Below are positions 19,726-29,914 of a stretch of 36,028 nucleotides of DNA, piece after piece. A model generated the notes under the pieces. The model made no database searches. It was not told the DNA's origin and saw only the letters and a program-made list of their open reading frames with translations. A program made the position numbers and the translations under genes. Source of the DNA: Caldilineaceae bacterium. Lineage in GTDB: Bacteria; Chloroflexota; Anaerolineae; Caldilineales; Caldilineaceae. The stretch is from assembly GCA_020845455.1 (NCBI GenBank), contig JADLFO010000052.1, positions 1 to 36,028 on the forward strand, in the 5' to 3' direction. How positions within the stretch are numbered: position 1 is the first letter of the stretch; every line of letters begins with the position of its first letter.

Positions 19726-20243
19726 CCCTCGACAACCGCAACCCGACGAACGCCAATTGGACAGACGATACGCTTGTCGACGATGAGATAGAAGCCGATC
19801 TTGCGCCGATCAACGTGGCGCGCGGCGAGTATATCATCAGCACTGACCCGGCGCGGCTTGACGTGGACGCCGTCCACCGCTATCTCAGCCGTTCCTATTG
19901 GGCAACGGGCCGCCCGCGCGCCGTGACGGCGCGCGCCCTGCGCCACTCGCTCAACTTCGGCGTCTATTACGGCGACCAACAGATCGGGCTGGCGCGCGTC
20001 ATCACCGACTTCGCCACCTATCTATATCTGTGCGATGTCTTCATTCTGGAAGAACACCAAGGCGCGGGGCTGGGCCAATGGCTGGTCGAGACGGTGGTCG
20101 CACACCCGGGTCTGCAAGGGGTGCGCCGCTGGATGCTGGCAACGCGTGACGCCCACGGCCTCTATGCGCGCTATGGCTTCAAGCCGCTGGCCGCGCCCGA
20201 ACGCCAGATGGAGCGGCTGCTGCCCATGCCCTGGCTGCTGTGA
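19722..20243 (+). CDS. GNAT-family N-acetyltransferase
   Basis: This 173-residue protein has an acidic N-terminal extension of about 38 residues and then a GNAT fold. The acetyl-CoA-binding motif A is seen as VFILEEHQGAGLGQWLVE. The C-terminal GLYARYGFKPL phrase is the usual motif B. The acceptor is unknown. It is coupled by ATGA to the dehydratase upstream; an ACT-domain gene follows after 29 bp. The order suggests a small amino-acid-related operon. Confidence 0.85.
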   Translation: MTLDNRNPTNANWTDDTLVDDEIEADLAPINVARGEYIISTDPARLDVDAVHRYLSRSYWATGRPRAVTARALRHSLNFGVYYGDQQIGLARVITDFATYLYLCDVFILEEHQGAGLGQWLVETVVAHPGLQGVRRWMLATRDAHGLYARYGFKPLAAPERQMERLLPMPWLL

Positions 20244-20272
20244 AGCGGCGCTGAAGCTACACTGAAGATCGG

Positions 20273-20665
20273 ATGTCCGGCTCCACGCTGACCCTGCTGC
20301 CGCTGCGGCTGGCCGTCTGCAGCTTGCCGGCTGCCGCGCCCATCCCCGGCTGGGCCACGACGGGCGCGTTCTTTTCGGTCACACGCAGCGCCGACGAACT
20401 CTCGATCATTTGCCCCGAAGCACAGCTTCCTGCCGGCGGCCTGCCCGCGGACATGCGGCACACGCCGGGCTGGGCCTGCCTGAAGGTGGAAGGTCCTTTC
20501 GATTTCAGCGTGACCGGCATCTTGGCGGCGCTGGTCGCGCCGCTGGCCGAAGCCGGGGTTCCCTGCCTAGCCGTCGCCACTTACCAGACCGACTATCTGC
20601 TGGCGCAGGTGGTCCATCTGCCCGCCGCGCTCGCCGCCTTGCGCGCCGCGGGCCATCGGGTTTGA
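20273..20665 (+). CDS. ACT-domain protein (CASTOR/aspartate-kinase-ACT-like)
   Basis: This 130-residue protein has two sub-domains. The first is an N-terminal beta-rich part (about 1-55, with LPLRLAVCSLP and FFSVTRSADELSIICP). The second is an ACT_7-like domain (about 68-125, with WACLKVEGPFDFSVTGILAALVAPLAEAGV and the strand CLAVATYQTDYLLA). ACT domains bind amino acids and act as sensors. No catalytic domain is attached. It sits between an acetyltransferase and a phosphotransferase, one base upstream of the latter, so a sensing role within this cluster is plausible but unproved. Confidence 0.78.
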   Translation: MSGSTLTLLPLRLAVCSLPAAAPIPGWATTGAFFSVTRSADELSIICPEAQLPAGGLPADMRHTPGWACLKVEGPFDFSVTGILAALVAPLAEAGVPCLAVATYQTDYLLAQVVHLPAALAALRAAGHRV

Positions 20666-20666
20666 G

Positions 20667-21620
20667 ATGGTCACACACGCCCACGCCCACGCCGACGCCG
20701 ACTCGCGCCTGGCGCGCAAGATCGACCCACACAGCAGGCTGGTGCGCGCCTGGCCGCTGCAGGGCGGCATCTCGGCGCAGGTGACCGCGCTAGAGATCCG
20801 CCGCCCCGACGGTCAAACGCAAAAGCTGATCCTGCGCCGTCCCGGCACGCAGACATTACAGCACAACCCGCACGCCGCGGCGCACGAGTTCAGGATTCTG
20901 CGGACTGTGTACGCCGCGGGCGTCGCCGCCCAGGCTCCCGTGCTGCTGGATCCATCGGGCGACATCTTTCCCGACCCCTATCTTGTCGTCGAATATGTCG
21001 AGGGCGAACCGGACTTCGCACCCGCCGGGGCCGGCGACCGCATCCGGCAGATGGCTGCACATGTAGCCAAGATTCATGGTATTAACATTCGCGAAGCCAA
21101 TCTATCTTTCCTTCCCCGACAAGCCCAACGGCTGGCGGATGTCATCACGCGGCGGCCCGCGCGCCTCGACGCCTCGCTGGACGAAGCGCGCATCCGCGAC
21201 ATCCTCGAAGCTGTGTGGCCGCTGCCGCCATGCCATGCCCCTGCCCTGCTGCACGGCGATTTTTGGCCGGGCAATCTTCTCTGGCGCGACGGGCGGCCGG
21301 CGGCGGTGATCGACTGGGAGGACGCGGAGATCGGCGACCCGCTCGCCGACCTCGCCGTCACCCGGCTCGACCTGCTGTGGATCTATGGCCGTGACGCTAT
21401 GCAGGAGTTTACGAATGCCTATTGCGACCTGGCCGCGCCGGACTGCACCCATCTGCCCTACTGGGACCTTGTCGCGGCGCTGCGCCCCGCCTCACGCCTG
21501 GCCGAATGGGCTGCGGGATGGCCGGAACTGGGGCGGCCCGATATCACCGAGCAGACGATGGCCGCAGGGCATCGCTGGTTTGTGGCGCAAGCCTTGGCGC
21601 AGATAGCCGCCAGCCGTTAG
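20667..21620 (+). CDS. Aminoglycoside-phosphotransferase-like kinase (APH family)
   Basis: This 317-residue kinase-fold protein contains the catalytic Brenner motif ALLHGDFWPGNLLW (D about 198, N about 203). The metal-binding motif is VIDWEDAEIGDPLADLA. An N-terminal lobe with KLILRRPG (likely ATP lysine/arginine region) precedes it. APH-family proteins phosphorylate small molecules such as aminoglycosides, homoserine or choline. Nothing indicates antibiotic resistance here, and the context suggests a metabolic substrate. The N-terminus is unusually His/Ala/Asp-rich (HAHAHADADS). It begins one base after the ACT gene stop. A degenerate two-hairpin repeat starts at its stop codon. Confidence 0.82.
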   Translation: MVTHAHAHADADSRLARKIDPHSRLVRAWPLQGGISAQVTALEIRRPDGQTQKLILRRPGTQTLQHNPHAAAHEFRILRTVYAAGVAAQAPVLLDPSGDIFPDPYLVVEYVEGEPDFAPAGAGDRIRQMAAHVAKIHGINIREANLSFLPRQAQRLADVITRRPARLDASLDEARIRDILEAVWPLPPCHAPALLHGDFWPGNLLWRDGRPAAVIDWEDAEIGDPLADLAVTRLDLLWIYGRDAMQEFTNAYCDLAAPDCTHLPYWDLVAALRPASRLAEWAAGWPELGRPDITEQTMAAGHRWFVAQALAQIAASR

Positions 21621-21675
21621 CGCCAGGCCGTAAACGGCTTTAGCTCCGGGCGGGCGTACAGGTCTCTTGCCCGCC
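21620..21675. repeat. Degenerate repeat copy D and hairpin after the APH-like gene
   Basis: GCGCCAGGCCGTAAACG at 21620-21636 is identical, in inverted orientation, to 34171-34187 in repeat copy C. It is followed by a GC-rich hairpin GGCGGGC/GCCCGCC (21649-21655/21669-21675). The hairpin overlaps the -35 box of the following promoter. Confidence 0.6.
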
Positions 21676-21695
21676 GTGGCGTGCCTTGCTATACT
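21667..21695 (+). promoter_or_regulatory. Probable promoter of the ribokinase-family gene
   Basis: TTGCCC (21667-21672) and TATACT (21690-21695) are separated by 17 bp. Transcription would start near 21702, about 67 nt before the chosen ATG. Confidence 0.65.
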
Positions 21696-21768
21696 GACCG
21701 TGCGGCCTTCCGCAATGGATCTCAAAGCATCACGCCTAAAGCATCACCACAGAAACGCGCATCGGCCT

Positions 21769-22695
21769 ATGCCTCGCCCTAAAATCTGCGTCGTCGGCGC
21801 TTCCAATATCGACCTCATCAGCTATGCCCCGCGGCTGCCTAAGCTGGGCGAAACCGTACCCGGCACACGGTTCCAGATCGGGTTTGGCGGCAAGGGCGCC
21901 AACCAGGCCGTCATGGCCGCCAAACTGGGCGGCGATGTCGCCATTATCACCAAAGTCGGCCAAGACATCTTTGGCGACGACATCCGCAAAAACTTTGCCG
22001 GCTATACCATGGACACGACGCATGTCATCACCACGGCGGACGCCACGACCGGCGTCGCGCCGATCTGGGTAGAGGAGAGCAGCGGCGACAACGCCATCAT
22101 CGTCGCCTTGGGGGCCAACGACCTGCTCTCCCCGGCGGACATCGCCGCCGCCCAGGGCGCGCTGGCCGCCGCCGATATCGTCGTCTGCCAGTGGGAAATC
22201 CTGACTGAGACGGTCTTGGCCGCGCTGCGTCTGGCGCATGAAGCCGGGGTGCGTACGATCTTCAACCCCGCCCCGGCGCGCGAGCAACTGCCCGCCGAAA
22301 CCTATCGCTATACCGATATCCTCTGTCCCAACGAGAGCGAAACCGAACTGCTGACCGGAATGCCTGTCGCCACCCAGGATGAAGCGGTCGCCGCGGCCCG
22401 TGTCCTGCTGGATCGCGGCGTGGGGACGGTGATCCTCACGCTGGGCGCGCGCGGCAGCCTGCTCGTCACACCGGAGACGGTGCAGGCCGTGCCCGCGCCC
22501 AGCGTGCGCGCCGTGGACACCACCGGCGCGGGCGATTGCTATGTGGGCAGCCTGGCCTATTTTCTGGCCGCGGGCAAACCGCTGCCCGTCGCCATGGATC
22601 GCGCCAGCCGCATCGCCGCTATCAGCGTGCAAGCGCCCGGCACGCAGAGCAGTTTTCCCAATGCCGCCGATCTGCCGCCGGAACTGCTCACTTGA
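21769..22695 (+). CDS. Ribokinase-family (PfkB) sugar kinase
   Basis: This 308-residue cytoplasmic kinase of the PfkB superfamily is most similar to ribokinases. The N-terminal motif is [22 protein letters not shown], with substrate-binding [18 protein letters not shown]. The catalytic/anion-hole motif is [13 protein letters not shown] (D near 251). It would phosphorylate ribose or a related sugar with ATP. I chose ATG 21769 ([10 protein letters not shown]); an in-frame ATG about 50 bases upstream would add a poorly conserved basic tail. No clear Shine-Dalgarno is present. It is monocistronic on this strand; its 3' end overlaps that of cobU by 8 bp in convergent orientation. Confidence 0.9.
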   Translation: MPRPKICVVGASNIDLISYAPRLPKLGETVPGTRFQIGFGGKGANQAVMAAKLGGDVAIITKVGQDIFGDDIRKNFAGYTMDTTHVITTADATTGVAPIWVEESSGDNAIIVALGANDLLSPADIAAAQGALAAADIVVCQWEILTETVLAALRLAHEAGVRTIFNPAPAREQLPAETYRYTDILCPNESETELLTGMPVATQDEAVAAARVLLDRGVGTVILTLGARGSLLVTPETVQAVPAPSVRAVDTTGAGDCYVGSLAYFLAAGKPLPVAMDRASRIAAISVQAPGTQSSFPNAADLPPELLT

Positions 22696-23248
22696 CCTGC
22701 ATCGACAGCCCCGCCACCATCAAGAGCACATGGTCGGCGGCGGCGGCAAGCTGCTGGTTGGCGCGGCCCAGCGCATCGCGATAGACCCGGCCCAAGGCAT
22801 AGGCGGGCACAATGCCCAGCCCCACCTCGTTCGATACGACGATCCACGACGCGCTGCCCGCAGAATAGGCCGCCAGCAGCGCGTCGATCTCGGCGCGCAG
22901 CGCCGACTCCGCCGCCTCCACCGCCGCGCCGTCGGGCAGCGCGCCGATCACATTGTTGGCAAGCAGCGTCAGACAATCCAGCAGCACGACGTCCACGCCG
23001 TCCGCCGCTACATCCTCCGCTGTGGCGGCGCGGATGGCCGCGCCCACCGCTTGGGGAGCCTCCAGCGTGCGCCAATCGGCGGGCCGCGCCGCGCGATGAT
23101 GGGCGATGCGCGCCGCCATCTCGTCATCCCAGGCCTGCGCCGTCGCCACATAGAGTACGCGGCCGCCCTGCGCCGCGGCCAACTGTTCGGCGTGGGTACT
23201 CTTGCCGCTGCGCGCCCCGCCCAGGATCAGCGTCAACGATTTCGTCAC
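22688..23248 (-). CDS. cobU: Adenosylcobinamide kinase/guanylyltransferase (CobU)
   Basis: This 186-residue enzyme of late cobamide synthesis phosphorylates adenosylcobinamide and adds GMP, giving AdoCbi-GDP for CobS. The P-loop is at about 10-17 (GGARSGKS). [11 protein letters not shown] is the CobU Walker B-like segment, and [11 protein letters not shown] with [12 protein letters not shown] are family hallmarks. The start is GTG 23248, with GAGGG eight bases upstream. It is the last gene of the cobamide locus, 12 bp after the methyltransferase. Confidence 0.95.
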   Translation of the reverse strand: MTKSLTLILGGARSGKSTHAEQLAAAQGGRVLYVATAQAWDDEMAARIAHHRAARPADWRTLEAPQAVGAAIRAATAEDVAADGVDVVLLDCLTLLANNVIGALPDGAAVEAAESALRAEIDALLAAYSAGSASWIVVSNEVGLGIVPAYALGRVYRDALGRANQQLAAAADHVLLMVAGLSMQVK

Positions 23249-23260
23249 CAGTGCGACCCT

Positions 23261-24016
23261 CTACTTCTGCAACCAGATCAACGTCTTTCCGGCCTTCGGC
23301 ACGGCCAGGTCGCCCTGCGCCAACTGCGCCTCTACCTGCGCCAGCCCGCGCCTATACTCCTCGTCCGAGATCAGGCGCAGCATCGAATAGCCGCGGGCGC
23401 GCACTGCCGCCAAGAAAGGCTGGCCATAGAGCGTAGGCTCGCCCTCCCCCAATCTCTCCTCGCGCACAAAGGCCAGGCTGTGGGCCGCGGCCGCCGCCAC
23501 AATCTGGGGAATGTCAGGATAGCGCGCCGTGTCGACTGCCACGGTCGCCGGGAAAAAGGCCGCGATTGGCCGCCGCCCGATCTGCGCGTGCGACTGCGTC
23601 ACGATACAAACCTTGCCGCCTGGCCTCAAGACGCGGGCGATCTCGCCCAACAGCCGCCCAATCTCCGTCACATGATGGATCACATCGGTCATATAGACGA
23701 AGTCAAAAGACGCGCCGGCAAAGAGCATCTGCTGCGCGTCGCCCTGGCGGAAATCGATCTGGCCGTTTTTGGCGCGCGCTTTTGCCAGCATCCCTTCGGA
23801 TTGATCCAGCCCAGTGATGCGCGCCTGCATCAAGCGCTGCATCACATCCGTATAGTTGCCCGTGCCGCAGCCGATGTCCAGCACGGCGCACGACGCGTCC
23901 AGATCGACACCGTTTAGGAGCGATTGGATCACGGCGCGGTCGACGCCGCGCACCTCATCATAGACCCGGCTGATCTCGTCATAGTTGACCCTATCGTCGG
24001 CCACAACGCCGCACAC
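23261..24016 (-). CDS. Class I SAM-dependent methyltransferase
   Basis: This 251-residue Rossmann-fold methyltransferase has motif I VLDIGCGTGNY (about 46-56), the acidic loop LDQSEGML (about 74-81) and GDAQQMLF. The motif IV region is FDFVYMTDVIHHV and the post-motif is VLRPGGKVCIV. The family includes UbiE/BioC/ArsM-like enzymes acting on small molecules; the substrate is not readable. It starts at GTG 24016, 26 bp inside the end of the CbiR-like gene (a later GTG at 24004 is possible). It lies between two cobamide genes, so a role in cobamide or lower-ligand chemistry is possible but only inferred. It lacks features of the corrin-ring methyltransferases (CobA/CobI type). Confidence 0.8.
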   Translation of the reverse strand: MCGVVADDRVNYDEISRVYDEVRGVDRAVIQSLLNGVDLDASCAVLDIGCGTGNYTDVMQRLMQARITGLDQSEGMLAKARAKNGQIDFRQGDAQQMLFAGASFDFVYMTDVIHHVTEIGRLLGEIARVLRPGGKVCIVTQSHAQIGRRPIAAFFPATVAVDTARYPDIPQIVAAAAAHSLAFVREERLGEGEPTLYGQPFLAAVRARGYSMLRLISDEEYRRGLAQVEAQLAQGDLAVPKAGKTLIWLQK

Positions 24017-24803
24017 TTTCCATCAATGCGGCCCATGAAGCCGCAAAATCCGCCTCGCCAAAGACCTCCAGCGTCACCACGCCGCCAAATCGGTGGTCGC
24101 ACAGCCACGCCGCCACTGCATCCAGCGCGTCTGGGTCGGCCCACTCCAGCCCGCGATGGTCGCGCGCCGTGATCGCGGCGTGATCCACGCCGTGTAGGTG
24201 GACGACGCGCAACCGCTCCCCCACTTGCGCCAGACTCGGCAGCGGGTCGTGCCCATCCAGCCACAGATGGCCCACATCCACGCAGCGCCCGGCCCCGGCG
24301 GTCTGCACGCTGGGCGTCACAAAGTCCGGTGGATAGCCCTCCAGGTTTTCCACAGCCAGCCGCGCGGCATCGCCCACCCAGGCCGCCAGCCGCGCCAGGC
24401 TGCGCGCTATGCCGGTCTGCCAGATCGCCGTCTCTGCCGGTGGATAGCCCGCAGCGCGCAGGTCACGGCCATCCAAATGCAGCACATAGGCGTGCGGCTG
24501 CAAAGGTGCGGTGCGGCGCATCACGTCCTGCGCCCGCTCCAGCGACGGATTGGCGGACGCGCCCGCGTCCAGCGGAGCCACGTCTATCGTCAAGTGGACG
24601 GTGTAGCCCAGCCCGGTCTGTGCGGCGATGCGCGCCAGTTCGGCTACCGCGGCGGCGTCGGGCAGGTTGCTGGGGCCGCCGGGCAGGTCAAAGAGCACAA
24701 GCTGCATATCCTGCACGCGCCCCGCCAAGTAGACCGCGTTGCCGACCAGGTCCGCCCCCACCACATAGGAGGTCGCGCCGATCCGAAACGGCAGCGCGGT
24801 CAC
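23991..24803 (-). CDS. cbiR: CbiR-like cobamide-remodelling enzyme (AP-endonuclease-2-type TIM barrel)
   Basis: This 270-residue xylose-isomerase-like TIM barrel starts FRIGATSYVVGADLVGNAVYL. Metal-site residues are visible at strand ends: HLTIDVAPL, AVENLEGYP, CVDVGHLWLDGHD, VVHLHGVDH and VTLEVFG. The nearest family I know with this N-terminus and a cobamide context is CbiR, described in Akkermansia. CbiR cleaves the nucleotide loop of adenosylated cobamides so that the lower ligand can be replaced. The neighbours fit: PduO (adenosylation), CobS and CobU (reassembly). I chose GTG 24803, five bases after the CobS stop; the ATG at 24857 lies inside cobS and would add an unconserved tail. An unrelated sugar isomerase is the main alternative. 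Confidence 0.72.
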   Translation of the reverse strand: MTALPFRIGATSYVVGADLVGNAVYLAGRVQDMQLVLFDLPGGPSNLPDAAAVAELARIAAQTGLGYTVHLTIDVAPLDAGASANPSLERAQDVMRRTAPLQPHAYVLHLDGRDLRAAGYPPAETAIWQTGIARSLARLAAWVGDAARLAVENLEGYPPDFVTPSVQTAGAGRCVDVGHLWLDGHDPLPSLAQVGERLRVVHLHGVDHAAITARDHRGLEWADPDALDAVAAWLCDHRFGGVVTLEVFGEADFAASWAALMESVRRCGRR

Positions 24804-24808
24804 AGCGT

Positions 24809-25546
24809 CTAGGCCCAAGGCCGGGCGGCAAAGACCAGCAGCACCATCAGTTCGCACAGTTCCACCACCAACCCATAGACATCGCCCGTGACGCCGCCCA
24901 GCCGCGCCCGCGCCAGCCGCAGCGCGCCCCAGGCCGCGCTCCCCGCCACCAGCAGCGCCACGCCGCTGCGCAGCGGCGCAAGCCCCGCCAAGAGCAGCGG
25001 GATCAGCGCGGCGCCGGCCACAACCCCCGGCGTCAACCCCGCGGCAAAGCTCGCGCCCAGGCCGCCGGGCCGCGCCTGCGGTTGGCGCGCCGCCACAAGC
25101 AGCGCCCAGCGCGCCCAGGCCGGCGCGATGAGCAGCGCCACCGGGGCCGCAGCCGCCGCGGCCAGCGTCTTGAGCAGCAAAAACAGCCCCAACCCCGCCG
25201 CGCCAAAACTGCCCAGCCGCGGGTCACGCAAGATCTCCAGCCGCCGTTCGCGCGAGACCGGCGCCAACAGCCCGTCACAGCAGTCGGCCAGCCCGTCCAG
25301 ATGCAGGCCGCCGGTCAGCACGGCCCAGACCGTCACCACCAGCGCGCCCGCCGGCCAGGGGTCAAAGAGCCATTCCCCCAGCCAACGCACGCCCCCCAGC
25401 AGCACGCCGACGAGCAGCCCCACCGCGGGGAACCAGACCGCGGCGCGGCCCAACCCCTGCGGCGACAGCGCCGCGGCGGGCGCGGGCAGCGTCGTTAAGA
25501 AAGTGAGCGCAGCCCAGAAGCCGGAGCCGGGTCGGTCTGTGTTCAC
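24809..25546 (-). CDS. cobS: Adenosylcobinamide-GDP ribazoletransferase (CobS)
   Basis: This 245-residue inner-membrane protein catalyses the last joining step, condensing AdoCbi-GDP with alpha-ribazole or its phosphate. It has five to seven hydrophobic segments. The signature [13 protein letters not shown] and the segment [19 protein letters not shown] are CobS hallmarks; the aspartates are thought to bind Mg. It starts at GTG 25546, overlapping the PduO stop by 4 bp (GTGA), and is followed closely by the CbiR-like gene. Confidence 0.95.
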   Translation of the reverse strand: MNTDRPGSGFWAALTFLTTLPAPAAALSPQGLGRAAVWFPAVGLLVGVLLGGVRWLGEWLFDPWPAGALVVTVWAVLTGGLHLDGLADCCDGLLAPVSRERRLEILRDPRLGSFGAAGLGLFLLLKTLAAAAAAPVALLIAPAWARWALLVAARQPQARPGGLGASFAAGLTPGVVAGAALIPLLLAGLAPLRSGVALLVAGSAAWGALRLARARLGGVTGDVYGLVVELCELMVLLVFAARPWA

Positions 25547-26106
25547 ACGCCGGGCCGCCAGAGCGGTTCGGGGACCTGGCGCTGATGGTTTTCAAAGCGC
25601 GCCATCACAAAAAGCGCATCCGAAAGCCGGTTCAGATAGGGGATCACCTGGCTGCCGATGCCCTCCTCGCGCGCCAGGGTGGTCGCCTCGCGCTCGGCGC
25701 GGCGGCAGACGGTGCGCGCCACATGCAACTGCGCCGCGCCCAGCGACCCGCCGGGCAGGATGAAGTTTTCCAACGGGCCTACCACCGCGGTCATCTCGTC
25801 GATCAGCGCCTCCAGCCGCTCGACATGGCGCGCCTCGATCTGCGGCAGCGGATATTTGGCCTTGTCCTCCTCCAAAAAGCAGAGGTCCGACCCCACGTCG
25901 AACAGCTCATTTTGAATTTCGGGCAGCACCGCGGTCAGCCGGTCGCACAGCCCCGCGGCCAGCGCCACCCCGATCTGCGAGTTCAACTCGTCCACCGTGC
26001 CATAGACCGCGACGCGCAGCGCATCCTTGGGCACGCGCTGCCCGCCGCCCAACGCCGTCGTGCCGCTGTCGCCGCGCTTGGTATAGATCTTGGTCAATCT
26101 CGGCAT
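25543..26106 (-). CDS. pduO: PduO-type cob(I)alamin adenosyltransferase
   Basis: This 187-residue helical enzyme transfers the adenosyl group of ATP to cob(I)alamin or cobinamide. The N-terminal ATP motif [24 protein letters not shown] is typical of the PduO/MMAB family, as is [12 protein letters not shown]. The conserved active-site segment is [22 protein letters not shown] and the C-terminal one is [13 protein letters not shown]. The start is ATG 26106 with AAGGAGAAG eight bases upstream. It is separated from the ECF ATPase gene by 160 bp holding a 40-bp palindrome, then overlaps cobS. Confidence 0.96.
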   Translation of the reverse strand: MPRLTKIYTKRGDSGTTALGGGQRVPKDALRVAVYGTVDELNSQIGVALAAGLCDRLTAVLPEIQNELFDVGSDLCFLEEDKAKYPLPQIEARHVERLEALIDEMTAVVGPLENFILPGGSLGAAQLHVARTVCRRAEREATTLAREEGIGSQVIPYLNRLSDALFVMARFENHQRQVPEPLWRPGV

Positions 26107-26124
26107 TGCGCTTCTCCTTAAGTT

Positions 26125-26215
26125 GTCAGCAGCCAGTTGTCAGTTTCAGAAACAGCGTATACGCACGAATGCTCACTCGCTTCTGTCGCTGCTCTCCTCT
26201 GTACTGGCTGCTGAC
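26125..26215. repeat. 13-bp inverted repeat and TTGTCAG heptamers upstream of pduO
   Basis: GTCAGCAGCCAGT (26125-26137) and ACTGGCTGCTGAC (26203-26215) are perfect inverted repeats about 65 bp apart. TTGTCAG occurs twice at the left end (26123-26129, 26137-26143), like short tandem heptamer repeats known from other bacterial genomes. The 40-bp palindrome begins three bases beyond the right arm. Confidence 0.75.
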
Positions 26216-26217
26216 GT

Positions 26218-26257
26218 ACGGACGTACGGACACGGTATACCGTGTCCGTACGTCCGT
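26218..26257. repeat. Perfect 40-bp palindrome
   Basis: The left half is ACGGACGTACGGACACGGTA (26218-26237); positions 26238-26257 are its exact reverse complement, with no spacer. It lies between the ECF ATPase stop (26267) and pduO. No T-run follows on the minus strand, so a simple intrinsic terminator is unlikely. Confidence 0.95.
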
Positions 26258-26266
26258 CCCTGCTGA

Positions 26267-27946
<1,680 letters not shown>

Positions 27947-27956
27947 CCCAACACAG

Positions 27957-29003
27957 CTACCGTGTCCCCGCGGCCAGCACCGCCGCCGGGATCAGCAGGC
28001 CCCAGGTCGCCAGCCCCAGCCCCAGCGTAAATTCCGGCGCGGCCAGCAGCGGATAGGGCGAATAGAAGAGGCTGGCGCGCGCCAGGCCGGGCAGCGGCAG
28101 CAGCAGCACGGCCAGCGTCGCCAGCGCGCCGCCTGCCACCAGCCAATCCGCCGTGTGCCAGGGCGCGGGCCGGTAGAGGGTGTGCGGGCGGCGGCGGCCC
28201 GCCTGCCAAATGGCCGCGACTACCCCTGCGCCGCCCAACAAGAGCAGCCATGCGCCCGCCGCGGCCTGTCCCCAGACCATGCGCAGCAGCAGCCCGGCAG
28301 CGACCAGGATCAGCCCGCCTATCACGCCGGTGCGCGTCCAAACGTCATGCAGCGGCGGCCCGCCCGCAAAGCCGCGCGCGGTCATCGCCTCGGCCAACTG
28401 CAAGGCGCGCTCCAGCCCGCCCGTCACCAGCGGCAGCCAGAGCGGCAGCCAACTGCGCCAGCCCTGCAGCCGATGACCGCGCACTGCCTGCGCCTCGCGG
28501 ATCTGCCGCGCCTGGCGCAGCGTGGAGGGCACAAAGGTCACGGCGATGGCGACGATCACCGCCACGGCATAATAGGCACGCGGGATCAACTGGATCACCT
28601 GGCGCAGCGGTGTCATACGCAGGGCGATCACAAAGGCGGCAAATAGCCCCGTCAGCGCCAGGCCGTTGAGCGCACCATAGACCAACGCCTCCAGCGTGAC
28701 CGGCCCGCCGAAGAGCGGCCATGATGCGGGTAGCCGCATCAACACCGTCCCACCGACATGCACCGTCAGCCCATTGACCAGCGCCGAAAGCGGCGCCACG
28801 ACCAGCGCAAAACGCCAGGGCGAAAGCGGCGGCGCCGTCTGGCCCAAACTGGGCGCATGGGACGCGGCCAGCCCCACCCCTGCGATCCAGGCCAGCGCCA
28901 GCGCCAGATAGATCGGGTTGCGCGTCAGGGTCAACAAGACCACTACCGCGGCCAGCCAGCAGAGCCAGGCCCCGGCGTGCAGCGGCGCTTGGGTTTGGCT
29001 CAT
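27957..29003 (-). CDS. ECF transporter transmembrane component (EcfT)
   Basis: This 348-residue membrane protein couples the ATPase to the S component. It has six to eight hydrophobic segments, more than the usual five. The two coupling-helix signatures are visible as AQAVRGHR (about 170-177) and [11 protein letters not shown] (about 205-215), which match the Ala-Arg-Gly motifs of EcfT. The extra C-terminal region (about 225-345) adds hydrophobic segments after a loop of basic residues. It overlaps the S-component gene by ATGA at its start. Confidence 0.9.
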   Translation of the reverse strand: MSQTQAPLHAGAWLCWLAAVVVLLTLTRNPIYLALALAWIAGVGLAASHAPSLGQTAPPLSPWRFALVVAPLSALVNGLTVHVGGTVLMRLPASWPLFGGPVTLEALVYGALNGLALTGLFAAFVIALRMTPLRQVIQLIPRAYYAVAVIVAIAVTFVPSTLRQARQIREAQAVRGHRLQGWRSWLPLWLPLVTGGLERALQLAEAMTARGFAGGPPLHDVWTRTGVIGGLILVAAGLLLRMVWGQAAAGAWLLLLGGAGVVAAIWQAGRRRPHTLYRPAPWHTADWLVAGGALATLAVLLLPLPGLARASLFYSPYPLLAAPEFTLGLGLATWGLLIPAAVLAAGTR

Positions 29004-29914
29004 GGATGGCCTTCTAGTGACAGTTCGCCGCGCCGTTCGTCGCGGCCCCCCGATGCGGGCGAGCGCCGCAGACGCAGCGATGCCGGCATCGGGTCATAGG
29101 CAAAGGTGAAGCGCTGGGCGAAGCGGCGCAGCAGACGCAGCAGCGGCCCGCCAAAGGCCAGCATCAGCGCCACGTTTCCCACCAGACGCACAGCATCCCA
29201 CACCAGCGAGGTTGCCACATAAAAGGCGGCATAGCGGCGCACGATCTCGGACACGCCGATGCCCGGCGTCCAATAGAGGTCGGCGCTGCCCACCACAAAG
29301 GGCCAGAACCAAAGGTTCATCACCACGCCATAGAGCAGCCCCCACACGCCGGAAAAGGCCGCCAGCAGCGCCACCTCGCCCCTGCGCCCTTCCCAGCCCC
29401 CGGCGCGCGCCGGCAGACGCAGGGCAGGCGCGGCCATGCCCATCCAGCCTGCGGTCAACATCTGATAGGGCAGCCACGGCCCCACGCCGCCGGTGATCAG
29501 CGCCGAGACCAAGAGCGTCAGCGCGCCCAGCAAAAAGCCCATGCGCGCTCCAAAGACATAGCCGCCCACGCCGATCAGCAAAAAGATCGGGCTAAAGCCG
29601 CCCGGCCCCGGCAGCGCCACATCCGCAAAACGCAGTACGCTGTTCATCGCCACCAAGACGCCCAGCAGCGCCACCGTTTTGGCGCTCATGGCCTCGCCCT
29701 GCACCTCCAGCAGCAGCACCGCAAAGCACAGCCCGACCAGCACGCTCAAGAGCAGCGGCGCATCCTGCGCATGGGCCATGCCTGCCTGATTGGTCTGCGC
29801 CACGGCAGGCAACCAGAAGGGATAGAGAAAGGCCACGACCCCCAACAGGCTGGTCAAGCCATAGACGGCCCACGCCGCCCACGGACGCTTGGCGCGTTTG
29901 ATCTCATTGCTCAT
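29000..29914 (-). CDS. ECF transporter substrate-binding S component (probably cobamide)
   Basis: This 304-residue integral membrane protein has an N-terminal helix pair (about 13-36 and 52-70) and then a core of about six helices. The core contains LLGVLVAMNSVLRFADVALPG and GFSPIFLLIGVGGYVFGARMGFLLGALTLLVSA, typical of S components that belong to the riboflavin/cobalamin-like group. A cytoplasmic basic tail ends the protein. It overlaps the upstream anchored DUF4430 gene by 11 bp and ecfT by 4 bp. Specificity for corrinoids is inferred from the B12 riboswitch and neighbours, not from the protein itself. Confidence 0.82.
   Translation of the reverse strand: MSNEIKRAKRPWAAWAVYGLTSLLGVVAFLYPFWLPAVAQTNQAGMAHAQDAPLLLSVLVGLCFAVLLLEVQGEAMSAKTVALLGVLVAMNSVLRFADVALPGPGGFSPIFLLIGVGGYVFGARMGFLLGALTLLVSALITGGVGPWLPYQMLTAGWMGMAAPALRLPARAGGWEGRRGEVALLAAFSGVWGLLYGVVMNLWFWPFVVGSADLYWTPGIGVSEIVRRYAAFYVATSLVWDAVRLVGNVALMLAFGGPLLRLLRRFAQRFTFAYDPMPASLRLRRSPASGGRDERRGELSLEGHP

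Noticed and set aside
20667-21620. Aminoglycoside resistance gene
   Set aside because: Only the general APH kinase motifs are present; the context is metabolic and there are no mobile-element signs.
26218-26257. 40-bp palindrome as an intrinsic terminator of the ECF genes
   Set aside because: There is no T-run on either side and the downstream cobamide genes continue in the same direction.
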